Below, one piece after another: positions 1 to 8,277 of a DNA stretch of 60,117 nt. Origin of the DNA: Bacilli bacterium (lineage in GTDB: Bacteria > Bacillota_I > Bacilli_A > RF39 > UBA660). A program made the position numbers and the translations under genes. Location: assembly GCA_017432645.1 (NCBI GenBank), contig JAFRIU010000032.1, forward strand, positions 1 to 60,117, in the 5' to 3' direction. The notes under the pieces are model-generated. The model had not been told where the DNA came from, did no database searches, and worked only from the letters and a program-made list of their open reading frames with translations. Positions within the stretch are counted from its first letter, which is position 1. The number at the start of each line of letters is the position of its first letter.

Positions 1-141
1 GAAAAAGAGAAAGAAAAAACAGAAGAGAAGCAACCAGTAGAAGCTATTATTTGTCCAGAAGATGCTACGGTAGAAAATCAATCTTGTGTTTGTAATGATA
101 AAGAAAAAACTTATGATGCTTCTTCAAAAAGTTGTAAATAA
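1..141 (+). CDS. C-terminal end of a Cys-containing protein (partial)
   Basis: The frame is open from base 1 to a TAA at 139-141 and gives the last 46 residues of a gene that begins outside the window. It starts with a Lys/Glu-rich linker (EKEKEKTEEKQP) and ends with four cysteines spaced like short Cys-loop units (ICPED..SCVCND..SCK). The same style of Cys motif fills the C-terminal half of the RsgI-like protein at 44559-45929, so this may be another extracellular protein with Cys-rich repeats; that is inference. A bidirectional terminator follows at once. The function cannot be told from this fragment. Confidence 0.6.
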   Translation, partial: EKEKEKTEEKQPVEAIICPEDATVENQSCVCNDKEKTYDASSKSCK

Positions 142-168
142 AAATATCCACAGAAATTGTGGATATTT
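142..168. terminator. Bidirectional terminator between convergent genes
   Basis: A perfect 11-bp stem (142-152 with 158-168) has a five-base loop, A-rich sequence on one side and T-rich on the other. It lies between the convergent partial gene and fhs. Its core palindrome recurs almost unchanged inside the radical SAM gene at 26814-26832. Confidence 0.8.
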
Positions 169-170
169 TT

Positions 171-1781
171 TTAACTTAAATTCATGATATTTCCGTCTTC
201 TACATCTATGATTTCATAATTTGGTTTTCTAGATAATCCTGGCATAATCATAATATCTCCTAAAAGAACAGTAATAAACTCTGCTCCTCCATATAGACGA
301 ATATCTTTTACGGTTACTTCAAAGTCTTTTGGAACTCCTACTTTTTTTGCATCATCTGAGAAAGAATATTGTGTTTTTGCGATACAAACCGGTAAGTTTG
401 CTTTTTTATTTTTTTCAAACACTTTAATTTTATCTAGTATTTCCTTACTGATTATGACCTTTTTTGCTCCATAGATTTCTTTGCAAATTGTATTGATCTT
501 ATCCTTAATGGAATCTTCTGTAGAGTATAAATAATGGAAATCTTGCTTTTTACACTTTAGAACTTCATTTGCTAAATCCATAGCTCCGTCACTACCTTTT
601 AGGTAAGCATTGCTGATAGCAAAATGGTATCCTTTTTCCTTACAATGAGCTCTTAGCTTTTCAATTTCTTCCTCGGTATCTGTATGATATTGATTCAAAC
701 AAACAACTACTGGTACTCCAAATTTTTGAAGATTTTCATAATGTTTATCTAAATTGGCAAAACCAGCTTCTAAAGCACTCATGTTTTCCTCAAAGATTTC
801 TGCTTTTGGAACTCCTCCATGATATTTTAGTGCTTTGATCGTTGAAACTAATACAACTGCACTTGGTTCTAGATTCCCAATTCTGCATTTAATATCTAAG
901 AATTTTTCAGCACCTAGATCGGCTCCAAAACCAGCTTCTGTTACTACGTAGTCAGCAAGTGTTAAAGCAGTACGTGTTCCAATAATACTGTTGCATCCAT
1001 GCGCAATGTTAGCGAATGGTCCTCCATGGATAATAGCTGGTGTGTTTTCTAGAGTTTGTACTAGATTAGGCATAAATGCATCTTTTAAAAGGGCTACTAA
1101 GGATCCCTCTAAATTCAAATCATGAACTGTTACATACTCTTTTTTACTATTGATTCCTACTATGATATTTCCAAGTCTTCTTCTTAAATCCTCTAGAGAA
1201 GTTGCTAGGCAGAACAAAGCCATAATCTCACTAGCAGAAGTAATGGCAAAAGACTCTTTTCTAGTTCCTAAATCTACTTCTCTTAAAGCTCTATCATTTA
1301 CATCTAAGCAACGATGGAATGTTACTTCTTGAATATCTAGACTGTTTCCAAAATAAATATGGTTATCAATCGCTGCACAAATTAAATTATTGGCAGAAGT
1401 AATAGCATGAAAATCTCCGGTAAAATGAAGATTAATCTCTTCCATTGGAACTACTTGAGAGTATCCTCCTCCGGTTGCGCCTCCCTTCATACCAAAAACT
1501 GGTCCCATAGATGGTTCTCTTAATGCTACAATTGTTTTTTTACCCATCTTAGATAAAGCATCCGCAAGACCTATACTAACAGTAGTTTTTCCTTCTCCAA
1601 AAGGAGTTGGACTAATGGCTGTTACTAGAATTAATTTTCCCTTTGGCTTATCACATATTTTCTTTATCTTAGCCTTTTCTTCTCCGTATAAAAGTAAATC
1701 TTTCTCTGTAAGGGCTATTTTTTTTGCTACATCTCCAATAAACTCTTTTTTACTGTTTCTGGATATTTCTATGTCTGTCAT
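171..1781 (-). CDS. fhs: Formate--tetrahydrofolate ligase
   Basis: This enzyme makes 10-formyl-THF from formate, THF and ATP in the cytosol, feeding one-carbon units to purine and fMet synthesis. The 536-residue protein is slightly shorter than the usual 550-560. The nucleotide-binding loop TPFGEGKTT is at residues 59-67, followed by the family block EPSMGPVFGMKGGATGGGYSQ and NLHFTGDFHAI. The ATG is preceded by GAGGTGA at good spacing, and a TATAAT -10 lies at 1799-1804. No other folate genes are adjacent. In an organism without pyruvate-formate metabolism in view, the direction of the reaction (formate use or release of ATP) cannot be told. Confidence 0.97.
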   Translation of the reverse strand: MTDIEISRNSKKEFIGDVAKKIALTEKDLLLYGEEKAKIKKICDKPKGKLILVTAISPTPFGEGKTTVSIGLADALSKMGKKTIVALREPSMGPVFGMKGGATGGGYSQVVPMEEINLHFTGDFHAITSANNLICAAIDNHIYFGNSLDIQEVTFHRCLDVNDRALREVDLGTRKESFAITSASEIMALFCLATSLEDLRRRLGNIIVGINSKKEYVTVHDLNLEGSLVALLKDAFMPNLVQTLENTPAIIHGGPFANIAHGCNSIIGTRTALTLADYVVTEAGFGADLGAEKFLDIKCRIGNLEPSAVVLVSTIKALKYHGGVPKAEIFEENMSALEAGFANLDKHYENLQKFGVPVVVCLNQYHTDTEEEIEKLRAHCKEKGYHFAISNAYLKGSDGAMDLANEVLKCKKQDFHYLYSTEDSIKDKINTICKEIYGAKKVIISKEILDKIKVFEKNKKANLPVCIAKTQYSFSDDAKKVGVPKDFEVTVKDIRLYGGAEFITVLLGDIMIMPGLSRKPNYEIIDVEDGNIMNLS

Positions 1782-1798
1782 AAAATCACCTCGTAGAT

Positions 1799-1804
1799 AT
1801 TATA
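1799..1804 (-). promoter_or_regulatory. -10 element of fhs promoter
   Basis: TATAAT lies about 18 bases before the fhs start; a poor -35 (TTTCAA) sits 17 bases upstream. Confidence 0.5.
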
Positions 1805-1927
1805 TATCAATCATTTGTTTTTTGAAACTATTTTTTTCTTTGCTTCTTCGTTTTCCTTTTTTATTTTTTTCTTAAAGGTTTTTATATTTTCCTTCTTTTT
1901 CGGATATAGAAATAGAAAAAGTAAGAT

Positions 1928-3397
1928 TTGGCAATTAAAAAGAAACATGATAGGATCCTACTCGTTAAGAAAAAAGGAGGGATTTTTATCAAAAAAATAA
2001 ATATTTTCTTAATACTATTTTCTCTTTTCCTGATGATTCCAGTAAAAGCAGAGACAACCAGTTTTTATGAAGCAGAATACATTGATAATATTTATATGAA
2101 TAAGTATCAATACTCTACTCATACGATTTATTATCAAAAAGCTCGTTTTTTTCGAAAAGTAGGAACGGATGAATTTGCATATTGTATTGAACCATTTCGT
2201 TTTTTCAATGAAGGTGCGACTTATCAATCTAGTTTTCAACTAGATACTCTTTCAAAGGAACAGATAGAGTCTATGACAAAAATTGCTTATTATGGATATG
2301 GTTATTCTAATCATACGGATCCTAAGTGGTATGCCATTACTCAACTTATGATTTGGCAAATTGCTTCTTCTGATGGAGAATACTATTTTACAGATTCTTT
2401 GAATGGAAATCGAATCGATATTTTTCAAGAAGAGATGAACGAAATCTACTCTTTGATTGAAATGGATACTATTCTTCCTAGCTTTTCTGGTGGCAGTTTC
2501 GATATTGTAGAAAATCATGAACTCATTTTGGAAGATGAAAATCATGTTCTTCATTCATTCACTAATGAAGAAAATTTAATTGTAGAAGATTTTTTCAAAA
2601 TTGGGCCGTTGGAGGCTGGTTCTTATGAATTTTCTTTTCAAAAGGAACTTTTCTATCAAAAACCGTTTTTATTCTATCAATCAGAAAATAGTCAAAACCT
2701 ACTAGAGACAGGAGATATTACACCAATAGATGCAAAAATAAGGGTTCATGTTATTCCAACTCATTTAGAAATTAGTAAAATTGATCAGGATACTAAGTCC
2801 GTGATTCCTAGTGGGGAGGCTTCTTTGGATGGTGCAGTCTATTCTTTATATGACTGTCAAAATCGTTTTATTCAAGATCTAGTTATTGAAGAAAATCAAG
2901 CACTTCTTTCTAATCTGGATTTTGGAAATTATTTAATTCAAGAAAAGAAAGCTGGAGAGGGATATCTTCTTGATCAGAAAAGTTATAAGTTTTCTATTAC
3001 CAAAGAAAATCCTAGAGTTTCTCTTGTTCTTAAGAATCAAGTAATTAAAAAAAGAATACTTTTAGAAAAACAATATGGTGAAGAAGGTAATTTGAAAAAA
3101 GAAGCGAATGTTTCTTTCTATATCAAGAATAAAAAGGGAGAAATCATTCAAACGGTTACTACAAATGAGGAAGGGCAAGTGGATTTTTTTCTTCCATATG
3201 GTAGTTATCAAATCATTCAGAAAAACACTACAGAGGGATATCAGAAGACTAAACCATTTACCATTGTAGTTTCTGATTGTGAAGAGAAGCTTCTTTCGCT
3301 TATCGATTGGATGATTCCTGTTCCAGATACTCATACAGAGAAAAACTGGTCTTGGTTTGTTTATCTTCTTTATGCTCTTTGGATGATTTTATGCTAA
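1928..3397 (+). CDS. Thioester-domain / Cna-B surface adhesin
   Basis: Secreted, probably wall-linked protein. After a signal peptide (KKINIFLILFSLFLMIPVKA, ending near residue 41) comes a TQXA-type thioester domain: Cys86 in YCIEP and Gln139 in AITQLMIW would form the internal Cys-Gln bond that can capture host amines. Two Cna-B-like beta domains follow (about 275-370 and 385-450). The C-terminus has a sortase-like VPDTH motif (465-469) and a short hydrophobic end without the usual basic tail. The start is uncertain: 1928 is a TTG with no clear ribosome site, while AAAAAAGGAGGG at 1970-1981 sits six bases before an in-frame ATC at 1988, exactly where the signal peptide should begin. The gene overlaps the sortase-like gene by 7 bases. 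Confidence 0.85.
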   Translation: MAIKKKHDRILLVKKKGGIFIKKINIFLILFSLFLMIPVKAETTSFYEAEYIDNIYMNKYQYSTHTIYYQKARFFRKVGTDEFAYCIEPFRFFNEGATYQSSFQLDTLSKEQIESMTKIAYYGYGYSNHTDPKWYAITQLMIWQIASSDGEYYFTDSLNGNRIDIFQEEMNEIYSLIEMDTILPSFSGGSFDIVENHELILEDENHVLHSFTNEENLIVEDFFKIGPLEAGSYEFSFQKELFYQKPFLFYQSENSQNLLETGDITPIDAKIRVHVIPTHLEISKIDQDTKSVIPSGEASLDGAVYSLYDCQNRFIQDLVIEENQALLSNLDFGNYLIQEKKAGEGYLLDQKSYKFSITKENPRVSLVLKNQVIKKRILLEKQYGEEGNLKKEANVSFYIKNKKGEIIQTVTTNEEGQVDFFLPYGSYQIIQKNTTEGYQKTKPFTIVVSDCEEKLLSLIDWMIPVPDTHTEKNWSWFVYLLYALWMILC

Positions 3398-3909
3398 GAA
3401 GTCTACTTTTTTGGTTCCTTATTTCTTTTTTTCTTCATTTTCCAACTACTTCCACTGTTTATTCCTATGATATTTCTTATCATGGTGAGGCTATTCCAAT
3501 CATTCGTGAGGAGGAAAAACCTATTGGCACTCTCTTTATTCCAAGAATCCATTTAAAACAATCCTTTTATAGTAAAGATAGTCTTGAAAATACAATTGAG
3601 AAGCATGTATCCATTCTAAAGGAATCCCCTCCTCCATCTTATGAAAATAGTCTTTTCTTATTAGCTGCTCATTCTGGAGAAGGAGAAGTTGCCTACTTTG
3701 AAGAATTAAATCAATTAGAAATAGGAGATTCCGTAGAAATCACCTATGAAGGAGTTGCTTATTCTTATTTAATTGATTCTATTTGGGAAGAAGAAAAGAC
3801 TGGTTATATCCATGTTCCAAGTGGTGAAGGAAGGCAACTTATTTTGACTACATGTAGTCCAGGAAAGAAAAATACTCAGTTAATTATTTATTGCATTGAG
3901 GATATTTAA
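3391..3909 (+). CDS. Sortase-like protein, catalytic Arg replaced
   Basis: Predicted membrane-anchored transpeptidase of the sortase family (172 aa). The start is the ATG at 3391, overlapping the adhesin stop; longer reading upstream would lack a signal anchor. Hydrophobic N-terminus 4-17, then a sortase beta-barrel with His94 (LLAAHSGEGE) and Cys155 in LILTTCSPG. In sortases an Arg follows about eight residues after the Cys; here the aligned position is Gln163 (KKNTQLIIY). So two of the three catalytic residues are present. The adjacent VPDTH-ended adhesin is the obvious substrate. It may be an altered but active enzyme, or a degenerate or regulatory one. The family call is solid, the activity is open. 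Confidence 0.82.
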   Translation: MLRSLLFWFLISFFLHFPTTSTVYSYDISYHGEAIPIIREEEKPIGTLFIPRIHLKQSFYSKDSLENTIEKHVSILKESPPPSYENSLFLLAAHSGEGEVAYFEELNQLEIGDSVEITYEGVAYSYLIDSIWEEEKTGYIHVPSGEGRQLILTTCSPGKKNTQLIIYCIEDI

Positions 3910-3938
3910 AAAAGTTTAGTATTTCTACTAAACTTTTT
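3909..3938. terminator. Bidirectional terminator, sortase / S41 protease
   Basis: A perfect 13-bp stem (3909-3921 with 3926-3938) has a TTTC loop between convergent genes. The stop codon of the minus-strand protease gene lies inside the stem. Confidence 0.9.
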
Positions 3939-5166
3939 CTTGCATTTTTCCTAATTCTTGAATCGCTACTTGCAATTGTGTATCGTTTTCTACAGTAGGA
4001 TTTTCATAGTATGTTTCTGTTTGCTTAATTTCTATATCTGGAAGAAGTCCTGTATCATTTAACCATGCTCCTTTGGCTGTTAACCATTTCTCTGTTGTAT
4101 ATTTAATACTGGTTCCATTAGATAAGGTTTGAGACTTTTGGACTGTTCCTTTTCCATAAGAACGAGTTCCTATTACAATGGATTTTTCATAGTTTTCTTG
4201 GAAGCAAGAAGCTAGTATTTCTGAAGCTGAAGCACTACTTTCATTGACTAATACTGCAACAGGATAAGATCTACTTTCTTTAGATGTAGAATAAATTGCT
4301 TCCACTTTTCCTTTTGATTCAATTTGATATAGCACAGTCTTTTTAGGGAAGAATAAACTTAAAATCTTCTTTGTTTGATCTAGATGTCCTCCAAAGTTAT
4401 TACGAACATCAATTACTAGACTGCTTATATTCTCTTTTTCTACTTTTTGTAAGGCTTTTTTGAATTGTTTATAAGTATTAGATGCGAAGGATGTAATTTG
4501 GATATATCCTATACCAGAATCTAGTACTTCACTATTTACAGACGGAAGTGGGATAGTATCTCTCTTCATTTGGAAGGTTAAAACCTCTCCTTGTCTTTCT
4601 ACGGTAATGGAAACAGACGTACCCTTTTCTCCACGTACTAGTGTCGCAAGTTCTGATGGTGCTAAAGTTCTTGCTCCTACCGTGTCTACCATAACAATGA
4701 TATCATCTGTTTTTAATCCTGCTTTTTCCGCTGGACTATCCTCTAGTACTTCGATAATACGGTTACCTGTAGATTCTAATAAGATTGTTACTCCAATTCC
4801 AGTGAAAGAACCGTCCACTGTTTCTTTAAAGTTATCACTTTCTTCTTTATCTAAATAACTAGAATAGGGATCTCCTAGTGATTCTACCATACCTTTGATT
4901 GCAGCATTAGCTAGATCATCTTCTGAAACGCCTGGATAATAATTATCAGAAAGTTCATGATAGGTATTAATTATCTCATCTATTTTAGAGTACTTAGAAA
5001 TCTTATTGGTATAAGTAATCATATAGCCCATGATGACTCCAAATATTACAGAAATAAAGATAATCATTACTACTTCTAACATGGAGAATGTAGCAGATTC
5101 CGCATTCTTTTTCTTATTCTTCTTTTTCTTCTTAAATAAATTCTTTTTTAGGTTGTTCCAACTCAT
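3928..5166 (-). CDS. S41-family C-terminal processing peptidase
   Basis: Membrane-anchored serine protease of the CtpA/CtpB family, 412 aa, acting outside the cell on envelope proteins. A basic Lys/Asn-rich cytoplasmic start (about 1-25) precedes one transmembrane helix (about 28-52). A PDZ domain (GIGVTILLE..SPAEKAGLKTDDIIVMVD) comes next, then the S41 domain with the catalytic Ser in NESSASASEIL and the Lys in RSYGKGTVQ. The ATG follows AGAGGTGTAAGC. In spore formers CtpB activates sigma-K processing, and in many Bacillota CtpA sits near ftsEX; here ftsEX is 30 kb away, so the context does not fix the substrate. Confidence 0.93.
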   Translation of the reverse strand: MSWNNLKKNLFKKKKKNKKKNAESATFSMLEVVMIIFISVIFGVIMGYMITYTNKISKYSKIDEIINTYHELSDNYYPGVSEDDLANAAIKGMVESLGDPYSSYLDKEESDNFKETVDGSFTGIGVTILLESTGNRIIEVLEDSPAEKAGLKTDDIIVMVDTVGARTLAPSELATLVRGEKGTSVSITVERQGEVLTFQMKRDTIPLPSVNSEVLDSGIGYIQITSFASNTYKQFKKALQKVEKENISSLVIDVRNNFGGHLDQTKKILSLFFPKKTVLYQIESKGKVEAIYSTSKESRSYPVAVLVNESSASASEILASCFQENYEKSIVIGTRSYGKGTVQKSQTLSNGTSIKYTTEKWLTAKGAWLNDTGLLPDIEIKQTETYYENPTVENDTQLQVAIQELGKMQEKV

Positions 5167-5222
5167 GCTTACACCTCTTATCTTCTAATCTATCGTATCA
5201 CAAAAATTAAAAAAAGAAAATT

Positions 5223-5246
5223 AAAAGACAGAAAAAACTGTCTTTT
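5223..5246 (-). terminator. Terminator of 5245-5781
   Basis: A 9-bp stem AAAAGACAG/CTGTCTTTT with a 6-base loop overlaps the TAA stop of the gene it ends. Confidence 0.75.
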
Positions 5247-5781
5247 ATGCATTCAAATAATTTGTTATAGAATCGATTCCTTCTATGTAGTCTACTGATT
5301 TCTTTTCTTGTACTTTAATTAAAGTAGGACCATTGATGGATAGTTCTTCTGCGGAAGAAGGATTCTTATTAGATTCTCCCTCTGTCTGATGTGCTTTATT
5401 GAAGCCTCTGTTCATATCGACAAAGTAAATCGAATTTTCTCCATGACTTGCTTCATAATTAGTAAACAACTCTTCACATGTAGAAGCTTCTTCCTTGCTA
5501 CTATCATAATACAATACTAAGTATTCTCCATCACTCATAGCAAAACTTCTTCCTAAAAGAATTTCGGAAGAAGAAACTTTCTCTTCTTCTGTTTCTGTAT
5601 TCTTCTTCTTTGTTGTTCTACTATTGGTAATGTAGACTGTTAATAAATAGAAAGCTAAGAAAACAATCACAACGCTAAGGAAAACAATCCACTTACCATC
5701 TACTATTGCTTCTGAACCATATCTTTCTAATTTTCTTTCTTCTCTTCTTTTTTTGCCTTGATTATTTTTTCCTCTTTTCAT
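5245..5781 (-). CDS. Membrane-anchored thioredoxin-fold-like protein
   Basis: 178 aa from the ATG at 5781, chosen over a GTG nine bases upstream because CAGGTGG sits at proper spacing before the ATG. A very basic cytoplasmic segment (MKRGKNNQGKKRREERK) leads to one membrane helix (about 30-52), an acidic linker and an extracellular domain with a thioredoxin-like pattern (EYLVLYYDSSKEEASTCEEL, then IYFVDMNRGFN, then GPTLIKV). The usual CxxC pair is absent; only one Cys is seen in the domain, so redox activity is doubtful. An extended -10 (TGATATAAT) is at 5799-5807. Function unknown. Confidence 0.7.
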   Translation of the reverse strand: MKRGKNNQGKKRREERKLERYGSEAIVDGKWIVFLSVVIVFLAFYLLTVYITNSRTTKKKNTETEEEKVSSSEILLGRSFAMSDGEYLVLYYDSSKEEASTCEELFTNYEASHGENSIYFVDMNRGFNKAHQTEGESNKNPSSAEELSINGPTLIKVQEKKSVDYIEGIDSITNYLNA

Positions 5782-5798
5782 ATAAACCACCTGAAATC

Positions 5799-5807
5799 AT
5801 TATATCA
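5799..5807 (-). promoter_or_regulatory. Extended -10 promoter of 5245-5781
   Basis: TGATATAAT on the minus strand, 18 bases before the start codon. The same nine bases recur before uvrA, pyrG and the genes ending at 25842 and 54268. Confidence 0.6.
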
Positions 5808-5841
5808 CAAGAAAATCTAAGAAGTAAAACAAATATATGGT

Positions 5842-6834
5842 TTATTTCATAGAAATGATACCAGTAATGGATTCTGCTACTTCTATTAATTCTTCTGTAC
5901 TCATCACATCACTTACTAAATAATAATCCATTCCATTACTTGACCAAGATAGAGAGTTTTCTGTCATCACACCCAAAGTATCCATTAGAAAATATGGTTC
6001 TCCAAAAGATGGAATGATTGTAAATTCTTGGAATACATCAGATGTTTCCTCTACTAATAAGAAGGACTTTTCTCCATCATAATTCATCATGACTCTTTCT
6101 CCGTTGGTTTTAGCAATCTTTTCTTCACTTATTAACTTCGTACCCTCTGGGACATAAAGAGGGTAAATAATATCTTCTAAGACTCCACTTTCTTCTGTTT
6201 GTTCCTCTGTTTCTTCCTTTATATACTGTTCAATATTAAAATCTTGCTTTTTCAAATTTGGAGAATATTTCATACTATCAAAGGTCATAGACATTACTTC
6301 TATTCCAGAAGAATCATATACTTTTACCTTTTTTAATTTTAAATCTTTGGAAAATACTACTTTTTCTGTAATAAATCTAGAGTTATTTGGATAATTCACA
6401 CTGGATTGGAAAATATAACTATCCTCTTTCTTTTCTATAACTGTTTTTTCATCTCTTTCTAAATCTCTTAGGATAGCATCTAATAGATAAATTTGAGAAT
6501 TTTCATAAGGCCAATCACTTTGAAAACGAAAACTTTTATTTAAAGATGGTGTTAATACATATACTCCATCATCATTTTTTAAAATAATTTGATTGTGATT
6601 ATTGGCTGTGTTGGTTAGTTCTACTTTATAATAATGGTCTTTTAAATAGGATACTTTTACTCGATATTGATAAACCTCTTCATGATTATGAACAGATAAA
6701 TCCCCAGATAACTCATATCCTTTACTCTTATCAAAGTCTTTTTGAATTTCTTTTAAAACATCTTTCTCATTCATTTTTTTACAACCTGTTAAGGTAAGAC
6801 AAAGTATGATTAATAATAAACCTATTCTTTTCAT
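5842..6834 (-). CDS. GerS/LolA-like lipoprotein with DUF4367-like tail
   Basis: 330-aa lipoprotein from the ATG at 6834 (GAGGAATAATT before it; an upstream start would spoil the signal peptide). The lipobox LTGC is at 14-17. Residues about 30-215 look like the LolA-type fold of clostridial GerS-related lipoproteins, with the conserved string LKNDDGVYVLTPSLNKSF and the following FQSDWPYENSQ. The C-terminal part (NSLSWSSNGMDYYLVSDVMS) resembles DUF4367. In Clostridioides difficile, GerS is needed for cortex modification and germination; here a SleC-like cortex hydrolase lies 6 kb away. Membership in the LolA/GerS family is likely, a spore role is inference. Confidence 0.78.
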   Translation of the reverse strand: MKRIGLLLIILCLTLTGCKKMNEKDVLKEIQKDFDKSKGYELSGDLSVHNHEEVYQYRVKVSYLKDHYYKVELTNTANNHNQIILKNDDGVYVLTPSLNKSFRFQSDWPYENSQIYLLDAILRDLERDEKTVIEKKEDSYIFQSSVNYPNNSRFITEKVVFSKDLKLKKVKVYDSSGIEVMSMTFDSMKYSPNLKKQDFNIEQYIKEETEEQTEESGVLEDIIYPLYVPEGTKLISEEKIAKTNGERVMMNYDGEKSFLLVEETSDVFQEFTIIPSFGEPYFLMDTLGVMTENSLSWSSNGMDYYLVSDVMSTEELIEVAESITGIISMK

Positions 6835-6896
6835 AATTATTCCTCTCATATTTCTAATTAAACATATGAATAAGAATTTATTATATTCCAAAAAAA

Positions 6897-6914
6897 TCAG
6901 TTCTATTGAACTGA
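6897..6914 (-). terminator. Terminator of cdaA-cdaR
   Basis: Stem TCAGTTC/GAACTGA with an AATA loop, followed on the minus strand by seven T. Confidence 0.8.
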
Positions 6915-6921
6915 CTTTTTA

Positions 6922-8277
6922 TTATTTTGCTGAAATACGAACTTTTACTTTCTTCGTCTTAGAAGTATAGGATAATTTCAAATCTGTTCCTGTTACTTGA
7001 ACTTCTACTTCATGTTCTCCTACACCATAGTTTTTCAAGTCAATGAATGCACGAATATCAGAATTATTAATCTTATTAATAGCTTCTTCGCTTCCGCTAA
7101 CTACTACTGTTACTTGACGATATTCGTCTGCTAGAGCTTGAACCTTTAGATTATCTGCTAGGCCTTCTGCTTGAACAGAAATATTTTCGAATTCTTTCGT
7201 AGATGAATTATCAATTACTACTTTTACAGTCATTGTCTTAGAACTCAATTCTGTAATTCCTTTAGGTTTTTTCAAAGTAACATTGTATTCTTTATTCTTT
7301 TCTAGGCCTGCTACATCGATTTCTACTTCTAACTGTTCAATTGAATCGATTGCTTCTTGAGTACCATATACGGTTACTTTAGAAATACTCGTGTCCATAG
7401 ATTTAATAGATTTTCCAAATGCTAATTCTCCAGTTGGTACAATCTTAACTGGAATTTCTTTACTTGGTGAAGTAATGGTGACATTAGCAGAAAGTGTACT
7501 TGGAACTACTTCTACATCTAGAATCTTTCCATCATCATCATAAGCAACTAATGGAATATCTTTTACCGTGATTTCTCCTGCTTTTGGATTAGGAATATTT
7601 TGAACATCTAATAGTGCCTTTACAGCAGCTACTTTATCTAGTTTATACTGTGCTCCCTTGATGATAGCTTCTGTACGATCGATTTCTACATTACTGATGT
7701 ATAATTTTGTATCTAGACTATCTTGATGCAAAATATCATATGTTAAAGTTCTATTTTCACTTACCTTCTCATAGATTGTTACCATTACTTGAGAAGGGTC
7801 TAGTTTATATTCTAGAGATTTTAATCTCTGAGTGTATTTCAAGGCAACTTTATGATTACCTGGCTTTAATCCAGTTAAATCTACACTTACTCCTTTAGAT
7901 GGAGATTGCTTTGCTAAGAAAATATGTCTTCTTTGACCTATTAATGTGATATCTACTGTTTCTGGAAGACCTTCGATAACATACAACTCTTCATTATAAA
8001 CAGCACTTACTGGTTGATTTGGTAAAATCTCTGCATATTGATTAATCATAGCAGTAGATTCTTGATCAATAATAATGAAAACAGCAAATGCTAATAATAA
8101 ACTGATAACTAATAAAACTGATTTTTTTCCTGAAACTTTATCGAAAGATTTTATTAAACTTCTTCCTATTTCCATTATTTTTAAGATAAACTTCGTAATA
8201 GGAACAATTAGCCATTTATCAAAGAATAATATGATATAACGAAGGATTTTTATAAAAAACTTACCTATTTTCTTCAT
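6922..8277 (-). CDS. cdaR: YbbR-domain regulator of c-di-AMP synthase
   Basis: CdaR binds and modulates the cyclase CdaA at the membrane. The 451-aa protein has an unusually long amphipathic/hydrophobic N-terminus (about 1-45), a transmembrane helix (SVLLVISLLLAFAVFIII, about 54-71) and an extracellular series of YbbR repeats to the C-terminus; I count about four repeats, each ending in a pattern like VEVxVxG. The start codon overlaps cdaA by 17 bases, with GCGAGGGAGAGA before it, so the two are translated from one message. GlmM, which usually follows CdaR in Bacillota, is not here. Confidence 0.92.
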   Translation of the reverse strand: MKKIGKFFIKILRYIILFFDKWLIVPITKFILKIMEIGRSLIKSFDKVSGKKSVLLVISLLLAFAVFIIIDQESTAMINQYAEILPNQPVSAVYNEELYVIEGLPETVDITLIGQRRHIFLAKQSPSKGVSVDLTGLKPGNHKVALKYTQRLKSLEYKLDPSQVMVTIYEKVSENRTLTYDILHQDSLDTKLYISNVEIDRTEAIIKGAQYKLDKVAAVKALLDVQNIPNPKAGEITVKDIPLVAYDDDGKILDVEVVPSTLSANVTITSPSKEIPVKIVPTGELAFGKSIKSMDTSISKVTVYGTQEAIDSIEQLEVEIDVAGLEKNKEYNVTLKKPKGITELSSKTMTVKVVIDNSSTKEFENISVQAEGLADNLKVQALADEYRQVTVVVSGSEEAINKINNSDIRAFIDLKNYGVGEHEVEVQVTGTDLKLSYTSKTKKVKVRISAK

